This document shows positions 46,718 through 55,396 of a stretch of DNA of 64,000 nt, in pieces (position 1 is the stretch's first letter; each line of letters starts with the position of its first letter). The stretch comes from Anaerolineae bacterium (lineage in GTDB: Bacteria > Chloroflexota > Anaerolineae > Aggregatilineales > Aggregatilineaceae): the NCBI GenBank assembly GCA_027494015.1, contig JAOSJP010000023.1, positions 186,001-250,000 of the forward strand, read 5' to 3'. The notes under the pieces are model-generated. The model was not told where the DNA came from. It did not search any database and saw nothing but the letters and a program-made list of their open reading frames with translations. The position numbers and the translations under genes are program-made.

Positions 46718-48040
46718 TCATCCCTGACGAATGGCGCCAAAGGTGACGCCGCGCAGCAGGTACTTGCGCAGCGCAAACGTCACAATCACGACCGGGATCA
46801 GGAAGAACAGCGAGCCAGCGGCAATCGCCGCCCATTCAACCAGCCCAGAGCCGATCATGGACGGGATGTGTGGCGGGGCCGTGCGCGCTTTGTCGGCGGT
46901 GAGCATCAGGGCGAAGGCGTACTCATTCCAGGCGAAGATGAAGCAGAAGACGGTCGTCGCCGCGATGCCCGTCACCGCCTCCGGGATCACAATGCGGATG
47001 AAGGCTTGCAGCCGCGTATAGCCGTCCACCAGCGCCGCTTCCTCGTATTCTTTGGGAATCTCATCTATGAATCCCTTGAGCAGCCAGACCGAGAACGAGA
47101 GGTTGAAGGCCGTGTAGAGGGCGATCAGGCCGCCGTGCGTGTCGTACCAGCCCAGCTCGCGGTACATCAGGAAGATCGGAATCGTGACTACCACCGGGGG
47201 CAACATGCGCGTGCTGAGAATGAAAAACAGCAGGTCTCCTTTGCCCGGCACACGGAAGCGGCTGAAAGCATAGGCCGACAGCAGGCCCAGCGTCACCGAC
47301 AGCCCAGTAGACGCGCCAGCAATGATCAGCGAGTTGCGCAGGCGCTTGACGTAATCGCTCTGGCCGAGGATCGCCTGCCCGCTCTTGAGCATCACTCTGT
47401 CCGCCCAGTTCAGATCCTCTCTCTGCTCATACTCTGCCTTTTGGGCCTCGTTCATCTGGCGACGCCGGGTCAGCAGGGTGAGAACCCCTTCCATCGTCGG
47501 ATCGAAGGCCACTTTGGGCGGCGAAGCAACGGCATCGGGATACGACTTGAAGGCGGTCATCCCCATCCAGATCACGGGGATGAGGGTGAGTCCGGCCAGC
47601 ATCACCACCACGCTGGCCCGAATGGACTGCATGGACTGCCACGCGGGATGCACCTTGTCCACGCGGGCCGAATAGGTGACCGGCGCGCGCGGGGCACCTG
47701 CCGCCGCGACTCCGGGCGTCTCATCCCGCGCCGCCTCTGGCACAAAGCGCCGGGCGAAGCTCAACAGGACCAGGATAATCGCCGCGCTGAGGGCCATCGA
47801 GATGAGAACGCCCAGCATGGGCCGGTCGAGAACTCTGGCAATGGGCTTGAAGACCACCAGCAGCAGCATGAACAGGACGCCGCTGAGCACGCCCACAGCA
47901 ACGCCAGCCAGAATCCCAAGCAGCGGAGGATGACCTTTGTGACGAAAGACCACCGGTCCGGTCGTCGCGCCCACCAGCAGCCAGAAGAGGAGGAAGTAGA
48001 CTATCCAGAAGTCCGGCAGGGGAATGTCAAGCCCAAACAT
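46718..48040 (-). CDS. Sugar ABC transporter permease (MalG type) with N-terminal extension
   Basis: 440 residues against about 280 normally. The C-terminal 280 form the usual six-helix permease, with the ATPase-contacting EAA loop at EEAALVDGYTRLQAFIRIVIPEA (interrupted in text: EAALVDGYTRLQ, then IVIPEA) and the ending LRKYLLRGVTFGAIRQG. The first ~160 residues add three helices (about 13-28, 42-66, 77-95) and a Pro/Ala linker before the ordinary first helix. An internal soluble stretch of about 65 residues follows the first permease helix (PTMEGVLTLLTRRRQMNE). Start 3 bp after the upstream permease stop. Confidence 0.88.
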   Translation of the reverse strand: MFGLDIPLPDFWIVYFLLFWLLVGATTGPVVFRHKGHPPLLGILAGVAVGVLSGVLFMLLLVVFKPIARVLDRPMLGVLISMALSAAIILVLLSFARRFVPEAARDETPGVAAAGAPRAPVTYSARVDKVHPAWQSMQSIRASVVVMLAGLTLIPVIWMGMTAFKSYPDAVASPPKVAFDPTMEGVLTLLTRRRQMNEAQKAEYEQREDLNWADRVMLKSGQAILGQSDYVKRLRNSLIIAGASTGLSVTLGLLSAYAFSRFRVPGKGDLLFFILSTRMLPPVVVTIPIFLMYRELGWYDTHGGLIALYTAFNLSFSVWLLKGFIDEIPKEYEEAALVDGYTRLQAFIRIVIPEAVTGIAATTVFCFIFAWNEYAFALMLTADKARTAPPHIPSMIGSGLVEWAAIAAGSLFFLIPVVIVTFALRKYLLRGVTFGAIRQG

Positions 48041-48042
48041 GC

Positions 48043-48981
48043 CTAGCCCTCCCTCGCCCGGTTGAGCGCGCGGATGTACAGATTGCTGACGGCGATGATA
48101 ATGACGAGCACGATGTAGGCCAATGCGCTGGACTCCCCGGTACGAGTCTTGAGAAAAGCCTCGCTATAGAGCCGGACGGCCACCGTCTCGGTCTTGTCAC
48201 CAGGCCCGCCGCCGGTCAGACCCATCACCAGGTCGAATGCCTTAAATGCTTCAATCGTGCGGAAGAGCACGGCGATAAGCAGCAGCGGCATCACCTGGGG
48301 CAGGGTGATGCGCCGGAACTGGAACCAGGCGCTGGCCCGGTCAATGGCTGCCGCTTCGTAGAGATAATTGGGAATGGCCCCCAGGCCCGACAGGCACAAC
48401 AGCATCACGAAGGGACTCCACATCCACACGTCCACGATGACGATGGCCCACAGGCCGAGCGTGGGGTCAGACAGCCACTGGTCGCCCCCGCGCGGGTTGA
48501 GATAGATCAGGTAATTGAAGAAGCCTTTGGACGGGTCGAAAATCAGCTTCCAGAACAACCCCACCACCACCGGAGAGAGCATCATCGGAATCAGGATCAG
48601 CGTCGTGATCAGGCCGCTCCCCCTGAATTTTTCGCGCAAGAGCATCGCCAGCCCAAAGCCAATGACGATCTGCAGCCCGACCGACAGCACGGCATAACGC
48701 CCCGTGATCGTGAAGTTGTGCCAGTAGCGGCTGCGCTCAGTGGTCAGAACCTTCTCGTAATTGTCCAGAGCCACCCATTTCGGCGGCTCGTTGGCAATCA
48801 CCGAATAGTCGTTGAAGCTGAGGTACAGGCTGTAGAACAGCGGGAAGATATTCATGACGATCAGCAAGAGCAGCGTCGGCCAGATGAAGAGGTGGGCGAT
48901 CGTCTTGTCGCTCATCTGGCGGCGGCCATGCTGCGTCATCCGCTGCGGGCCGGCGGGTATGGCTTGAGCATTTGAGGTCAT
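48043..48981 (-). CDS. Sugar ABC transporter permease (MalF type)
   Basis: A 312-residue six-helix membrane protein (N-terminal soluble 30 residues, then LFIWPTLLLLIVMNIFPLFY). The EAA motif lies in EAAAIDRASAWFQFRRITLPQV. Forms the translocation channel with the MalG-type partner; together with the two ATPases and the upstream binding protein it makes a complete CUT1-type carbohydrate importer. Typical CUT1 order: binding protein, permease, permease. 80 bp separate it from the binding-protein gene. Confidence 0.9.
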   Translation of the reverse strand: MTSNAQAIPAGPQRMTQHGRRQMSDKTIAHLFIWPTLLLLIVMNIFPLFYSLYLSFNDYSVIANEPPKWVALDNYEKVLTTERSRYWHNFTITGRYAVLSVGLQIVIGFGLAMLLREKFRGSGLITTLILIPMMLSPVVVGLFWKLIFDPSKGFFNYLIYLNPRGGDQWLSDPTLGLWAIVIVDVWMWSPFVMLLCLSGLGAIPNYLYEAAAIDRASAWFQFRRITLPQVMPLLLIAVLFRTIEAFKAFDLVMGLTGGGPGDKTETVAVRLYSEAFLKTRTGESSALAYIVLVIIIAVSNLYIRALNRAREG

Positions 48982-49062
48982 GCGTGCACCTTCGCACCTT
49001 CAATGGGATGGTGGGAAAGCAGGCATGTGCCCGCTTTCCCACCTACGAACTGACAAAACAGA

Positions 49063-50406
49063 CTAGCCGTCGATCACTCCGGCCTCAACCAGAACTTCGT
49101 GCTGTTCGACAGCCATGCCGTCCAGGGCTTCCTTGGCCGTCCCGACATTGCCTACCACGTAGCCGTTGATGTAACGCTGCGCCGGCTCGAGCAGGTCGTT
49201 GTAGACCGGGATGTTCCAGAAGTCCTTGACGAAGGTCATCGACTCGGCGAACGCCTTGTTGTAAGGCGTGTTGCTCAGGAATTCCTCAGACTCCAGCACG
49301 GCGATGTTGCAGGTGTAGCCACCGACTTCGGCCCACTGCTTCTGCACCTCATCCGAGGCGAACCACTTGATGAAGTCCAGCGAAGCCTGCTTGCGCTCGT
49401 CGCTGATGTAGTTGAGCACGCTCATGCCCTGCCCACCCAGCGCCACATAGCGGTCGCCGTAGGGGCCGGCTGGCCCGGAGAAGTAGCCGGTCACATTCGC
49501 GTAGGGGTTCTTGCCGGGATCGAGCAGGTCCGGCAGGAAGGCGAAGTAGTTCATGACCATCGTCGCCTGGCCGTTGATGAAGGCCGAGTTCACCTCGGTG
49601 TAGAAGGCATTGTCGGTGCCGGGCGGGGCGAACTGGTACAGTGCCTTGTAGAACTCCAGTGCCTCGATGGCCTTCTCCGAGTTGACAACGCCGAGCACCT
49701 GGTTGTTCTCGTCCTGCCAGCCAACACCCCAACTGAACAGGACGTTCTCGAACCCCATGATCATCCCGTCATAGTCTTTCTGGGTGTAGATGGCAGCGCC
49801 GTAGACGTTGTCGGCAGGGCGATAGAAGAACTCAGCGATGTCACGCAGCTCGGCCCAGGTCTGGGGCGCGGCCAGCGGATAGCCATACTCGGCCTCAAAG
49901 GCGGCCATCTCTTCGGGGTCTTCCAGGCGGTCCTTGCGATAACCCCAGCCCACTGCGTCACCTTCGGTCGGGTAACCCCAGTAGCGGCCTGAGCCTGGCG
50001 GGTATTCACCATAGAACTGCAGCGTGGCGGGGGTCACCGTCTCAGCGATGCCGTTCTCGATCATGAAGTCGGTCAGCTCCACATAGTGGCCCTGCTCAGC
50101 ACCCTGGCCGAGCCACTGGCTGTCGCCCACCACCATGTCGTAGGCATCACCCCTGGCGGCCCATTCGGCAGTCATGCGATCGCTGAAGGATGGCCACGGC
50201 TCCTGGATGACGGTGATCTTGATGCCGGTTGCGGCCTCATAGCGGTTGCCGATCTCCTGCAGGTAGTCGGCAGGCGGCCACTGTGCCCAGAAGATGACCA
50301 GCTCGGTGACCTGCGTCTTGGGGGCTGCCGTCGCGCCGCCAACTCCCAAAGCCAGGCTCAGAACCAGAACGACCAGCAGCAGGAAGCTGCCTGTTTTCTT
50401 CATCAT
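49063..50406 (-). CDS. Sugar ABC transporter extracellular solute-binding protein
   Basis: 447 residues with a signal peptide (MMKKTGSFLLLVVLVLSLALG..ATAAP, uncharged core to about 30) and no lipobox Cys visible. The mature protein has the family-1 binding fold: VTELVIFWAQWPPADYLQEI, the EPWPSFSDRMTAEWAARG segment and aromatic residues such as WGVGWQDENN likely to stack on sugar. First transport gene of the cluster; AGGAGG 8 bp before the ATG. The sugar is presumably a pentose or related compound, inferred from xylA/xylB downstream. Confidence 0.9.
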   Translation of the reverse strand: MMKKTGSFLLLVVLVLSLALGVGGATAAPKTQVTELVIFWAQWPPADYLQEIGNRYEAATGIKITVIQEPWPSFSDRMTAEWAARGDAYDMVVGDSQWLGQGAEQGHYVELTDFMIENGIAETVTPATLQFYGEYPPGSGRYWGYPTEGDAVGWGYRKDRLEDPEEMAAFEAEYGYPLAAPQTWAELRDIAEFFYRPADNVYGAAIYTQKDYDGMIMGFENVLFSWGVGWQDENNQVLGVVNSEKAIEALEFYKALYQFAPPGTDNAFYTEVNSAFINGQATMVMNYFAFLPDLLDPGKNPYANVTGYFSGPAGPYGDRYVALGGQGMSVLNYISDERKQASLDFIKWFASDEVQKQWAEVGGYTCNIAVLESEEFLSNTPYNKAFAESMTFVKDFWNIPVYNDLLEPAQRYINGYVVGNVGTAKEALDGMAVEQHEVLVEAGVIDG

Positions 50407-50449
50407 GTGCGCAATCCTCCTGAAAATCTCTTGCTGCGAGCGCTAGTGT

Positions 50450-50473
50450 CCAACGTTGGCACGAACTCGTTCG
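50450..50473. promoter_or_regulatory. Adjacent palindromes upstream of the transporter genes
   Basis: CCAACGTTGG (50450-50459) is a perfect 10-bp palindrome; CGAAC-TC-GTTCG (50462-50473) follows directly. They lie about 45-65 bp before the binding-protein start, a plausible operator position, but neither matches the XylR-like site at 51936. Confidence 0.35.
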
Positions 50474-50556
50474 GATATGGGGCCGTCCCCAATGGATTGT
50501 CTCTTGCCAGGCCTCCTCCTTTCTGTGCTCCAGGATACTGACCCTGATCAGCATTG

Positions 50557-51816
50557 TTAGAGATGGTTCTGCGGATGATAGCGGCCCGGCTCCAGCACAA
50601 TCGCCTGGAGCAGCGTGGCCACCCCGCCCATCACGCACGCATCGGAGCCGTGCTGGGCCAGCAGTATCTCTGTCGCCTCGGCGTTCCAGCGCAGCGCGCG
50701 CCAGCCGACTTCGGCGCGCACGGTGGGCAGCAGCCATTCGCCCGCCAGGCTCAATATGCCCCCCAGGACCACCAGATCGGGATTGAACCCGTTGATCAGC
50801 GAGGCGATGCCGATCCCCAGGTTACGCCCCACCGTCTCAAAGGCGGAGAGGGCGACAGAGTCGCGCTGAGCAGCCGCCTCGACGATGAGCGGGATGGACA
50901 GGTTGTTCAGGTCGCCGCCGGTCAGGGCCGTCAGCACGCTAGGCCGCCCCTCGGTGATGGCCTGTCGCGCCAACCGGAACACCGCCGACTGGCTGACCAG
51001 CGTCTCCCAACAGCCCCGGTTGCCGCAATTGCACAGCGCGCCGTCGGGGTCAATGGTCATGTGGCCGAACTCGCTGGCGAAGCCGGTCGTGCCGCGCACC
51101 AGTTGGCCGTTGCGCACCACCGCCCCGCCCACGCCCACGCCTGCGCTGATGTAAAGCACCTCGTTGTAGCCCTTCGCCGCGCCGAAGAGCGTTTCGCCCA
51201 GGGCGGCCATGTTGGCTTCGTTGTCCACAAACACCGGCACGCCGCCAAACTCAGCGCTCACGATGTCGCGCAAGGGGACATCGCGCCATTGCAGGTTGGG
51301 CGCGAAGAGCAGGGTGCCCGTCGCCTGTTCGATCAGCCCCGGCACGCCGATGGCCACGCCCAGCAGCCCCCCGCTGCCAGAGCAACGGGTGGTCCCGATG
51401 TCCACCGCACTGTGCAAAAGGGCCAGGACGTGGTTCATAATCTCGTCCCGGCCCTGGGTGCTGACCATGTTCTCCTTCATGCGCCAGACCACTTCGCCCC
51501 CGAAGTTGGCGCAGAGCACCGAGATGAAGTCCACGCCCAGCTCGCAGCTCACAATGTAGCCAGCGCGCGGGTTCAGCCCCAGCATCATCGAGGGGCGTCC
51601 CACGCCGGTGGAACTCAAGCCGGTCTCGTGGACGAAGCTCATGTCAATCAGTTCTTGAACCAGGCTGGAGACGGTGGATTTGTTGAGGCCGGTGACTTCT
51701 GCCAGCGAGGCGCGTGAGAGCGCCTCGTGTTCCAGCAAACGCCTCATGATCACCGAGAGATTGATTTCGCGGACAAGCGTCTGGTCACCTGTCCGCAGGT
51801 GCGCATGATTCGACAT
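50557..51816 (-). CDS. ROK-family transcriptional regulator (XylR-type)
   Basis: A 419-residue regulator: winged-helix DNA-binding domain at residues ~15-75 (LLEHEALSRASLAEVTGLNKSTVSSLVQELI, written here in two parts: RASLAEVTGLNKSTVS and LVQELI), then a ROK sugar-kinase-like domain with zinc motif CNCGNRGCWET (about 258-268). The ROK domain has kept its fold but is used as a sugar sensor in XylR/NagC/Mlc regulators. It stands first in the leftward cluster, with its promoter and a XylR-like operator upstream, so it most likely represses the locus and itself until sugar is present. Which sugar is inferred (xylose or related) from the operon. Confidence 0.88.
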   Translation of the reverse strand: MSNHAHLRTGDQTLVREINLSVIMRRLLEHEALSRASLAEVTGLNKSTVSSLVQELIDMSFVHETGLSSTGVGRPSMMLGLNPRAGYIVSCELGVDFISVLCANFGGEVVWRMKENMVSTQGRDEIMNHVLALLHSAVDIGTTRCSGSGGLLGVAIGVPGLIEQATGTLLFAPNLQWRDVPLRDIVSAEFGGVPVFVDNEANMAALGETLFGAAKGYNEVLYISAGVGVGGAVVRNGQLVRGTTGFASEFGHMTIDPDGALCNCGNRGCWETLVSQSAVFRLARQAITEGRPSVLTALTGGDLNNLSIPLIVEAAAQRDSVALSAFETVGRNLGIGIASLINGFNPDLVVLGGILSLAGEWLLPTVRAEVGWRALRWNAEATEILLAQHGSDACVMGGVATLLQAIVLEPGRYHPQNHL

Positions 51817-51935
51817 AAAGTTGAGGTCTCAAAAGAACTATCTCGATAAAAGAAACCTTCGCGCACGCAGAGCGCCAGCCGAGGCGCCGCCCGCGTTGCG
51901 GCCAGGCTCACCCCCGGCGCCGCTTGAACATTCGC

Positions 51936-51960
51936 TTTGTTTGTTGTGCCAACCAACTAA
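51936..51960 (-). promoter_or_regulatory. XylR-like operator over the ROK-gene start of transcription
   Basis: Leftward, the 25-bp sequence reads TTAGTTGGTTGG, one or two further bases, then CAACAAACAAA. From memory the Bacillus subtilis xyl operator is TTAGTTTGTTT..CAACAAACTAA; about 20 of 25 positions agree. It lies immediately after the predicted -10 box, covering position +1, where a repressor would block initiation. Confidence 0.55.
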
Positions 51961-51964
51961 TTTT

Positions 51965-51993
51965 ATTATCAGTCCAGTTCTGACAAAAGTCAA
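51965..51993 (-). promoter_or_regulatory. sigma70 promoter of the ROK regulator gene
   Basis: Leftward: TTGACT (51993-51988), 17-bp spacer, GATAAT (51970-51965), giving a start near 51958 and a 5' leader of about 140 nt. Both hexamers are one mismatch from consensus. The sequence around the -35 box also contains GACAAAAGTC (51982-51991), the core of the site shared by the stress genes downstream. Confidence 0.65.
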
Positions 51994-52003
51994 GGAGTCA
52001 ACG

Positions 52004-52164
52004 GGGTGCGCGCAAAGGTTGTCAGCGACTCGCCGGGCGCGGGGACGTTGACCTCACCCCCAGCCTCGCTGCGCTCGGCGAGGCGCATCAGCGCCGAGCG
52101 GGGGTGAGGTTAACCGGGGCGCTGCAGAGCAGCGCCCCTGCCTGGCAAGTTTTACTCGCGCCCC
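52004..52164. repeat. Family A repeat (nearly full length)
   Basis: Begins GGGTGCGCGCAAAGGTTGTC (left terminal repeat) and ends CCTGGCAAGTTTTACTCGCG and CCCC (imperfect inverse). The G-rich interior has CGAGCGGGGGTGAGGTTAAC. It fills much of the gap between the ROK and MFS genes. No clear target duplication. Confidence 0.65.
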
Positions 52165-52242
52165 GGCGCACCGCCTGACAGCGTGCGCAGCCGATTCATC
52201 GTAGAATCGCCTGTGAAAGCCAGTCTTGCATGATGCAGGCGC

Positions 52243-53853
52243 TCAATCCCCCGCGGCGGCCATGCTGGACACCTCCCGCTCGGCTCCCTCCTGTGTTCTG
52301 GACTCTTCGCGCGGCGCGCGCACATGAGAAGGCAGAATGAGCAGCACCAGCGCCGCATTGATCAACATCACAGCCGCGCCAAAGAGCATGGCGTCGTTCA
52401 TGCCGCCCACGAACGCGCGGTCGGCGACGCCGGTGATGGTCTCGGCAAACGCTGGCGGCACCTGCGGATTGGCGGCGATCATATGCGCGGCCTGAATGCT
52501 GCTGGAGATTCCCTCGAAGATGTCGGGCCGAAGCTGCGGCAGGGCCGTCTTGAGCGACGCGATGCCGTCCAGATAGCGCCCGTTCATGATCGTCCCCAGC
52601 ACGGCCACGCCCAGCGCACCACCAAGCTGGCGCGTCGTGTCGTTCATGGCCGAGCCGATGCCCGCTTTGCTCACCGGCACCGATCCCATGATCGAGTTGG
52701 TCGCCGGGCTGACGGCGAAGCCCATGCCGCCGGCCAGGATGATCTCACCCAGGGCCACCGTCGCATACGAGGAGTCCACGTCGTACCTCTGCGACATGAA
52801 CAGCAGCCCGCCCGCCGAGATCAGAATGCCGAGGGCCACCGTCCGCTTGGTGCCCAGCCGCGCCGCCACTTTCGCCGAGGACGCCGACACGATAGCCAGC
52901 GTCGCGGCCAGCGGCACCAGGCGCAGCCCGGCGTCCAGCGCCGAGTAGCCCAGCACCGTCTGCAAGTATTGACTGAGGAAGAAGATGGACCCGAACAGGC
53001 TGAACATGATGAAGGTCATGGCGATATTCGCCCCGGTGAACGACATGTTCCTGAAGAAATGCAGCGGCAGCATGGCGTTCGGAGCGCGGCTCTCCCACCA
53101 GGTGAACGCGGCCAGCAGCACCCCCGCCACGCCGAAGGCCAGCAGCACGTTGGAATCAGTCCAGTGGCCCTGGCCCGCTTCGATGATGCCGTAGACCAGC
53201 GCAAACAGACCGGGCACTGAGAGCAGGACGCCGGGAACGTCCGGCTTTGGCGCGTGCTCATCCTTCGAATTGGCCAGGAAGAAGGCCCCGCCCACCAGCG
53301 CGACGGCGACCACCGGCAGGTTCACGAAGAAGACCGCGTTCCATTCGAAATGCTCCAGCAGCAGCCCGCCGACGACCGGCCCGACGCCGACGCCCAGCCC
53401 GAAGATGGCCGCCCAGATGGCGATGGCCTGTGAGCGCTCTTCGCGCGGGAAGGTTGCGCTGATGATGGAGAGCGTCGCCGGCATGATGGTTGCCCCGCCG
53501 ATGCCGAGAAAGGCGCGCGCGGCGATCAGCATCTCGGTGGAGGTGGCCAGGGCGGCCCACAGCGATCCCAGCCCGAACATGATCAGCCCGAATTGCAGGG
53601 CGATCTTGCGCCCGATGCGGTCGCCGATGGCCCCCATGGTCAGCAAGAGTGCCGCGAACACGAGCACGTAGGCGTCTACGATCCACTGCAAGTCGCTGGC
53701 CGAAGCGCCCAGATCGTTGGAGATTGACGGCAGGGCAACGTTGAGAATCGTGTTGTCCAGGCTGATGACGACCAGCGAAATGCCAATGAAGAACAGGCCG
53801 ATCCAGCGTTTGGAATAGCCCGGCAGGTTTTGGTGAGCAGTTTCGGCGGACAT
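52243..53853 (-). CDS. MFS drug transporter, DHA2 family (14 TM)
   Basis: A 536-residue exporter related to EmrB/QacA. Starts MSAETAHQNLPGYSKRWIGLFFIG and has the DHA2 motifs: VVISLDNTILNVALPSI (helix 1), GAIGDRIGRKIALQFGL (motif A), ARAFLGIGGATIMPATLS (motif B) and GPVVGGLLLEHFEWNAVFFVNLP (motif C). Fourteen predicted helices are spread over the length; the C-terminus (APREESRTQEGAE) is charged and cytoplasmic. It likely expels toxic organic compounds using the proton gradient. It begins 200 bp before the stress-gene block with a repeat in between, so operon membership is unclear. Confidence 0.9.
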   Translation of the reverse strand: MSAETAHQNLPGYSKRWIGLFFIGISLVVISLDNTILNVALPSISNDLGASASDLQWIVDAYVLVFAALLLTMGAIGDRIGRKIALQFGLIMFGLGSLWAALATSTEMLIAARAFLGIGGATIMPATLSIISATFPREERSQAIAIWAAIFGLGVGVGPVVGGLLLEHFEWNAVFFVNLPVVAVALVGGAFFLANSKDEHAPKPDVPGVLLSVPGLFALVYGIIEAGQGHWTDSNVLLAFGVAGVLLAAFTWWESRAPNAMLPLHFFRNMSFTGANIAMTFIMFSLFGSIFFLSQYLQTVLGYSALDAGLRLVPLAATLAIVSASSAKVAARLGTKRTVALGILISAGGLLFMSQRYDVDSSYATVALGEIILAGGMGFAVSPATNSIMGSVPVSKAGIGSAMNDTTRQLGGALGVAVLGTIMNGRYLDGIASLKTALPQLRPDIFEGISSSIQAAHMIAANPQVPPAFAETITGVADRAFVGGMNDAMLFGAAVMLINAALVLLILPSHVRAPREESRTQEGAEREVSSMAAAGD

Positions 53854-53943
53854 TGTGAGAGTTTCTCCTTGTGCGTGCGAGCGATACGTTCAGATAAAGA
53901 GAGCTGGTTCGGGCCGCCTATGGGCACAGCGGCCTGATGGGTT

Positions 53944-54010
53944 TGGACATTCAACACGGGTAACGCACACTGGGCGTCTTGTCGGGGAGGGTTTGCAAAC
54001 CCTCCCCGAC
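53944..54010. repeat. Composite repeat: family B and perfect palindrome
   Basis: TTTGGACATTCAACACGGGT (family B, reversed) followed by a 30-bp perfect palindrome (53981-54010) beginning GTCGGGGAGGGTTTG. The same composite in the other orientation is at 31905-31975. Confidence 0.75.
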
Positions 54011-54062
54011 GGGCAGGTTGCCGATCATGATCGTCAGATCCCATTAGAGCGGCTTCTCCTGC

Positions 54063-54539
54063 TTATGCGGCGAGCGCCGCCGAGAAGCCGCTGAGCAAGA
54101 GCACGCCAACCCCCAGGGCGGCGTTGGCGAAGAGCAGCCGGATGCTCAGTTGTTCTTTGGCCGGCGCGGCCAGTTTCCAACCTTTCAGGCCCAGGCTGCG
54201 GATCAGGGTGATGGCGATCATCACCAGCACCAGCACGTGCTTGAGCGTCAGCACCAGCGTGTAGTCGTTGGCGGTGCTGAACAGGCCCGCGAAGTCGTCA
54301 TTCTGGCGAGCCTGGAGTAGCCCCGTCACGATCAGCCCGACGATGCTGAAGTACACCAGCCGGCTCAGCCTTCCCTGGATGGCGTTCATCAGGGCTTTGA
54401 CCTGCGGCCCCGCGCCCAGCACTGACCTGGCCGATGGCAGCACGCTGAGCGTCAGGGTCAGCAGGCCGCCGATCCACACGGCGGTGAACAGATCGTGCAG
54501 GAAGGTGACGAGAGCAAAGACCACATCCTGATTGGACAT
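54063..54539 (-). CDS. CopD-like four-helix membrane protein
   Basis: 158 residues, starting at ATG 54539 after GGAGGGAG (the frame extends further upstream but without a site). Four predicted helices, the first containing LVTFLHDLFTAVWIGGLLTLTLS, whose H-D..W-G pattern is typical of the CopD/DUF membrane family. CopD proteins are linked to copper tolerance or redox stress, but function is not settled for the short forms. The gene has its own promoter with a Crp/Fnr-type site (54626-54639) and lies next to other stress genes. Confidence 0.7.
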   Translation of the reverse strand: MSNQDVVFALVTFLHDLFTAVWIGGLLTLTLSVLPSARSVLGAGPQVKALMNAIQGRLSRLVYFSIVGLIVTGLLQARQNDDFAGLFSTANDYTLVLTLKHVLVLVMIAITLIRSLGLKGWKLAAPAKEQLSIRLLFANAALGVGVLLLSGFSAALAA

Positions 54540-54597
54540 GCGAACTCCCTCCTTTGAGGCGGCAGACAAGAACCAACCTGGCTGCTCACAAGCGCCC

Positions 54598-54639
54598 ATC
54601 ATCGCACAGGGCGATGAACCTGTCTTCGACTTTTGTCGG
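54598..54639 (-). promoter_or_regulatory. Crp/Fnr-type activator site and -10 box of the CopD-like gene
   Basis: Leftward: CCGACAAAAGTCGA (54639-54626), 22-bp spacer, GATGAT (54603-54598), predicted start 54591. The site centre is 41.5 bp before the start. Confidence 0.65.
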
Positions 54640-54668
54640 ATTCTGGTGGGCAATCCTGCCGGAGGGGG

Positions 54669-55139
54669 TCAGTGCCTGGGGCTGCGTGCTCCTCGCGGTT
54701 TCAGCCAGGCGCGCCACCTGGCCCACAGCTCGATCAGCAGTTCCTGTTCCAGCCGGGCTTCAAAGCGCGTCGCTGCGAGAGAGCGCTCGGTGATATTCCC
54801 CTGGCTCAATAGAAACTGCACGCGACGGCGCGCCGCTTTCAGCGCGCGCTGGTGGACGATAGGGAAGGACTGTGTTGGCGCCTGCGCCGCCAACCGCTGG
54901 ATCAGGGCGCGCTCGATCTGGTAGGAACGCCATGTCTCGGCATCACCACGCGGTGGTATCTCGCCGTCCGGGTAACGGTCCGCCAGGTAGCGTTCCCACC
55001 GCCTGAGCCTGTCTTCAGCCTCTTCCAGACGCCCGGCCAGAAAATCCTGTCCGAGCGGGATGAGCAGCTCCTGCTCTTCGTCGAGCACGTCGCGGATGAC
55101 GGCGCGGATGTTGAGCTTAGGTCTCGGTTGGGCAAACAT
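54669..55139 (-). CDS. Uncharacterised helical protein (156 aa)
   Basis: Start at ATG 55139 (MFAQPRPKLNIRAVIRDVLD), with GGAGG 8 bp upstream; the frame runs on for 84 more codons with no ribosome site. Sequence is helix-forming and highly charged (RRWERYLADRYPDGEIPPRG, ARRRVQFLLSQGN), without Cys pairs, signal or membrane segment. No family recognised. Its promoter has the shared Crp/Fnr-type site (55246-55259), so it is under the same control as the CopD-like and ferredoxin units, suggesting a stress or low-oxygen role. Confidence 0.65.
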   Translation of the reverse strand: MFAQPRPKLNIRAVIRDVLDEEQELLIPLGQDFLAGRLEEAEDRLRRWERYLADRYPDGEIPPRGDAETWRSYQIERALIQRLAAQAPTQSFPIVHQRALKAARRRVQFLLSQGNITERSLAATRFEARLEQELLIELWARWRAWLKPRGARSPRH

Positions 55140-55217
55140 GATAGCGCCTCCGTTGAGCGGTCGCAGCCACCGCCGCTGAAAGGCGATCTGCGACCCATGT
55201 ACCTTACGACAAAGGCT

Positions 55218-55259
55218 ACTGTAGCAGCGGCAGGGCGCGCCGTCGCCGACAAAAGTCGG
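55218..55259 (-). promoter_or_regulatory. Crp/Fnr-type activator site and -10 box of the 156-aa gene
   Basis: Perfect palindrome CCGACAAAAGTCGG (55246-55259), 22-bp spacer, leftward TACAGT (55223-55218), predicted start 55211; centre at -41.5. Confidence 0.7.
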
Positions 55260-55348
55260 TTTTGTGCGGGGCGCGGAAGCTCGCCGGCTGGGGGCGTGCG
55301 AAACGTGCCAGAGAGGGGCACTGCTCTGCTGCGCCCGGCCCGAATTCA

Positions 55349-55380
55349 GACTTCCGAAGTTTTCGAAAACTTCGGAAGTC
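55349..55380. repeat. 32-bp perfect palindrome
   Basis: GACTTCCGAAGTTTTC followed by its exact inverse. Central TTCGAA is as in family P, but the arms differ. A family A fragment (GCACTGCTCTGCTGCGCCCG) lies just before it. It may end transcription between the zinc-protease gene and the 156-aa gene. Confidence 0.75.
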
Positions 55381-55396
55381 TCTTTCCGCACCTCGC

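Noticed and set aside
45662..48046. 794-codon plus-strand frame opposite the ABC genes
   Set aside because: Antisense shadow in a GC-rich region; the minus strand carries intact ATPase and permease genes.
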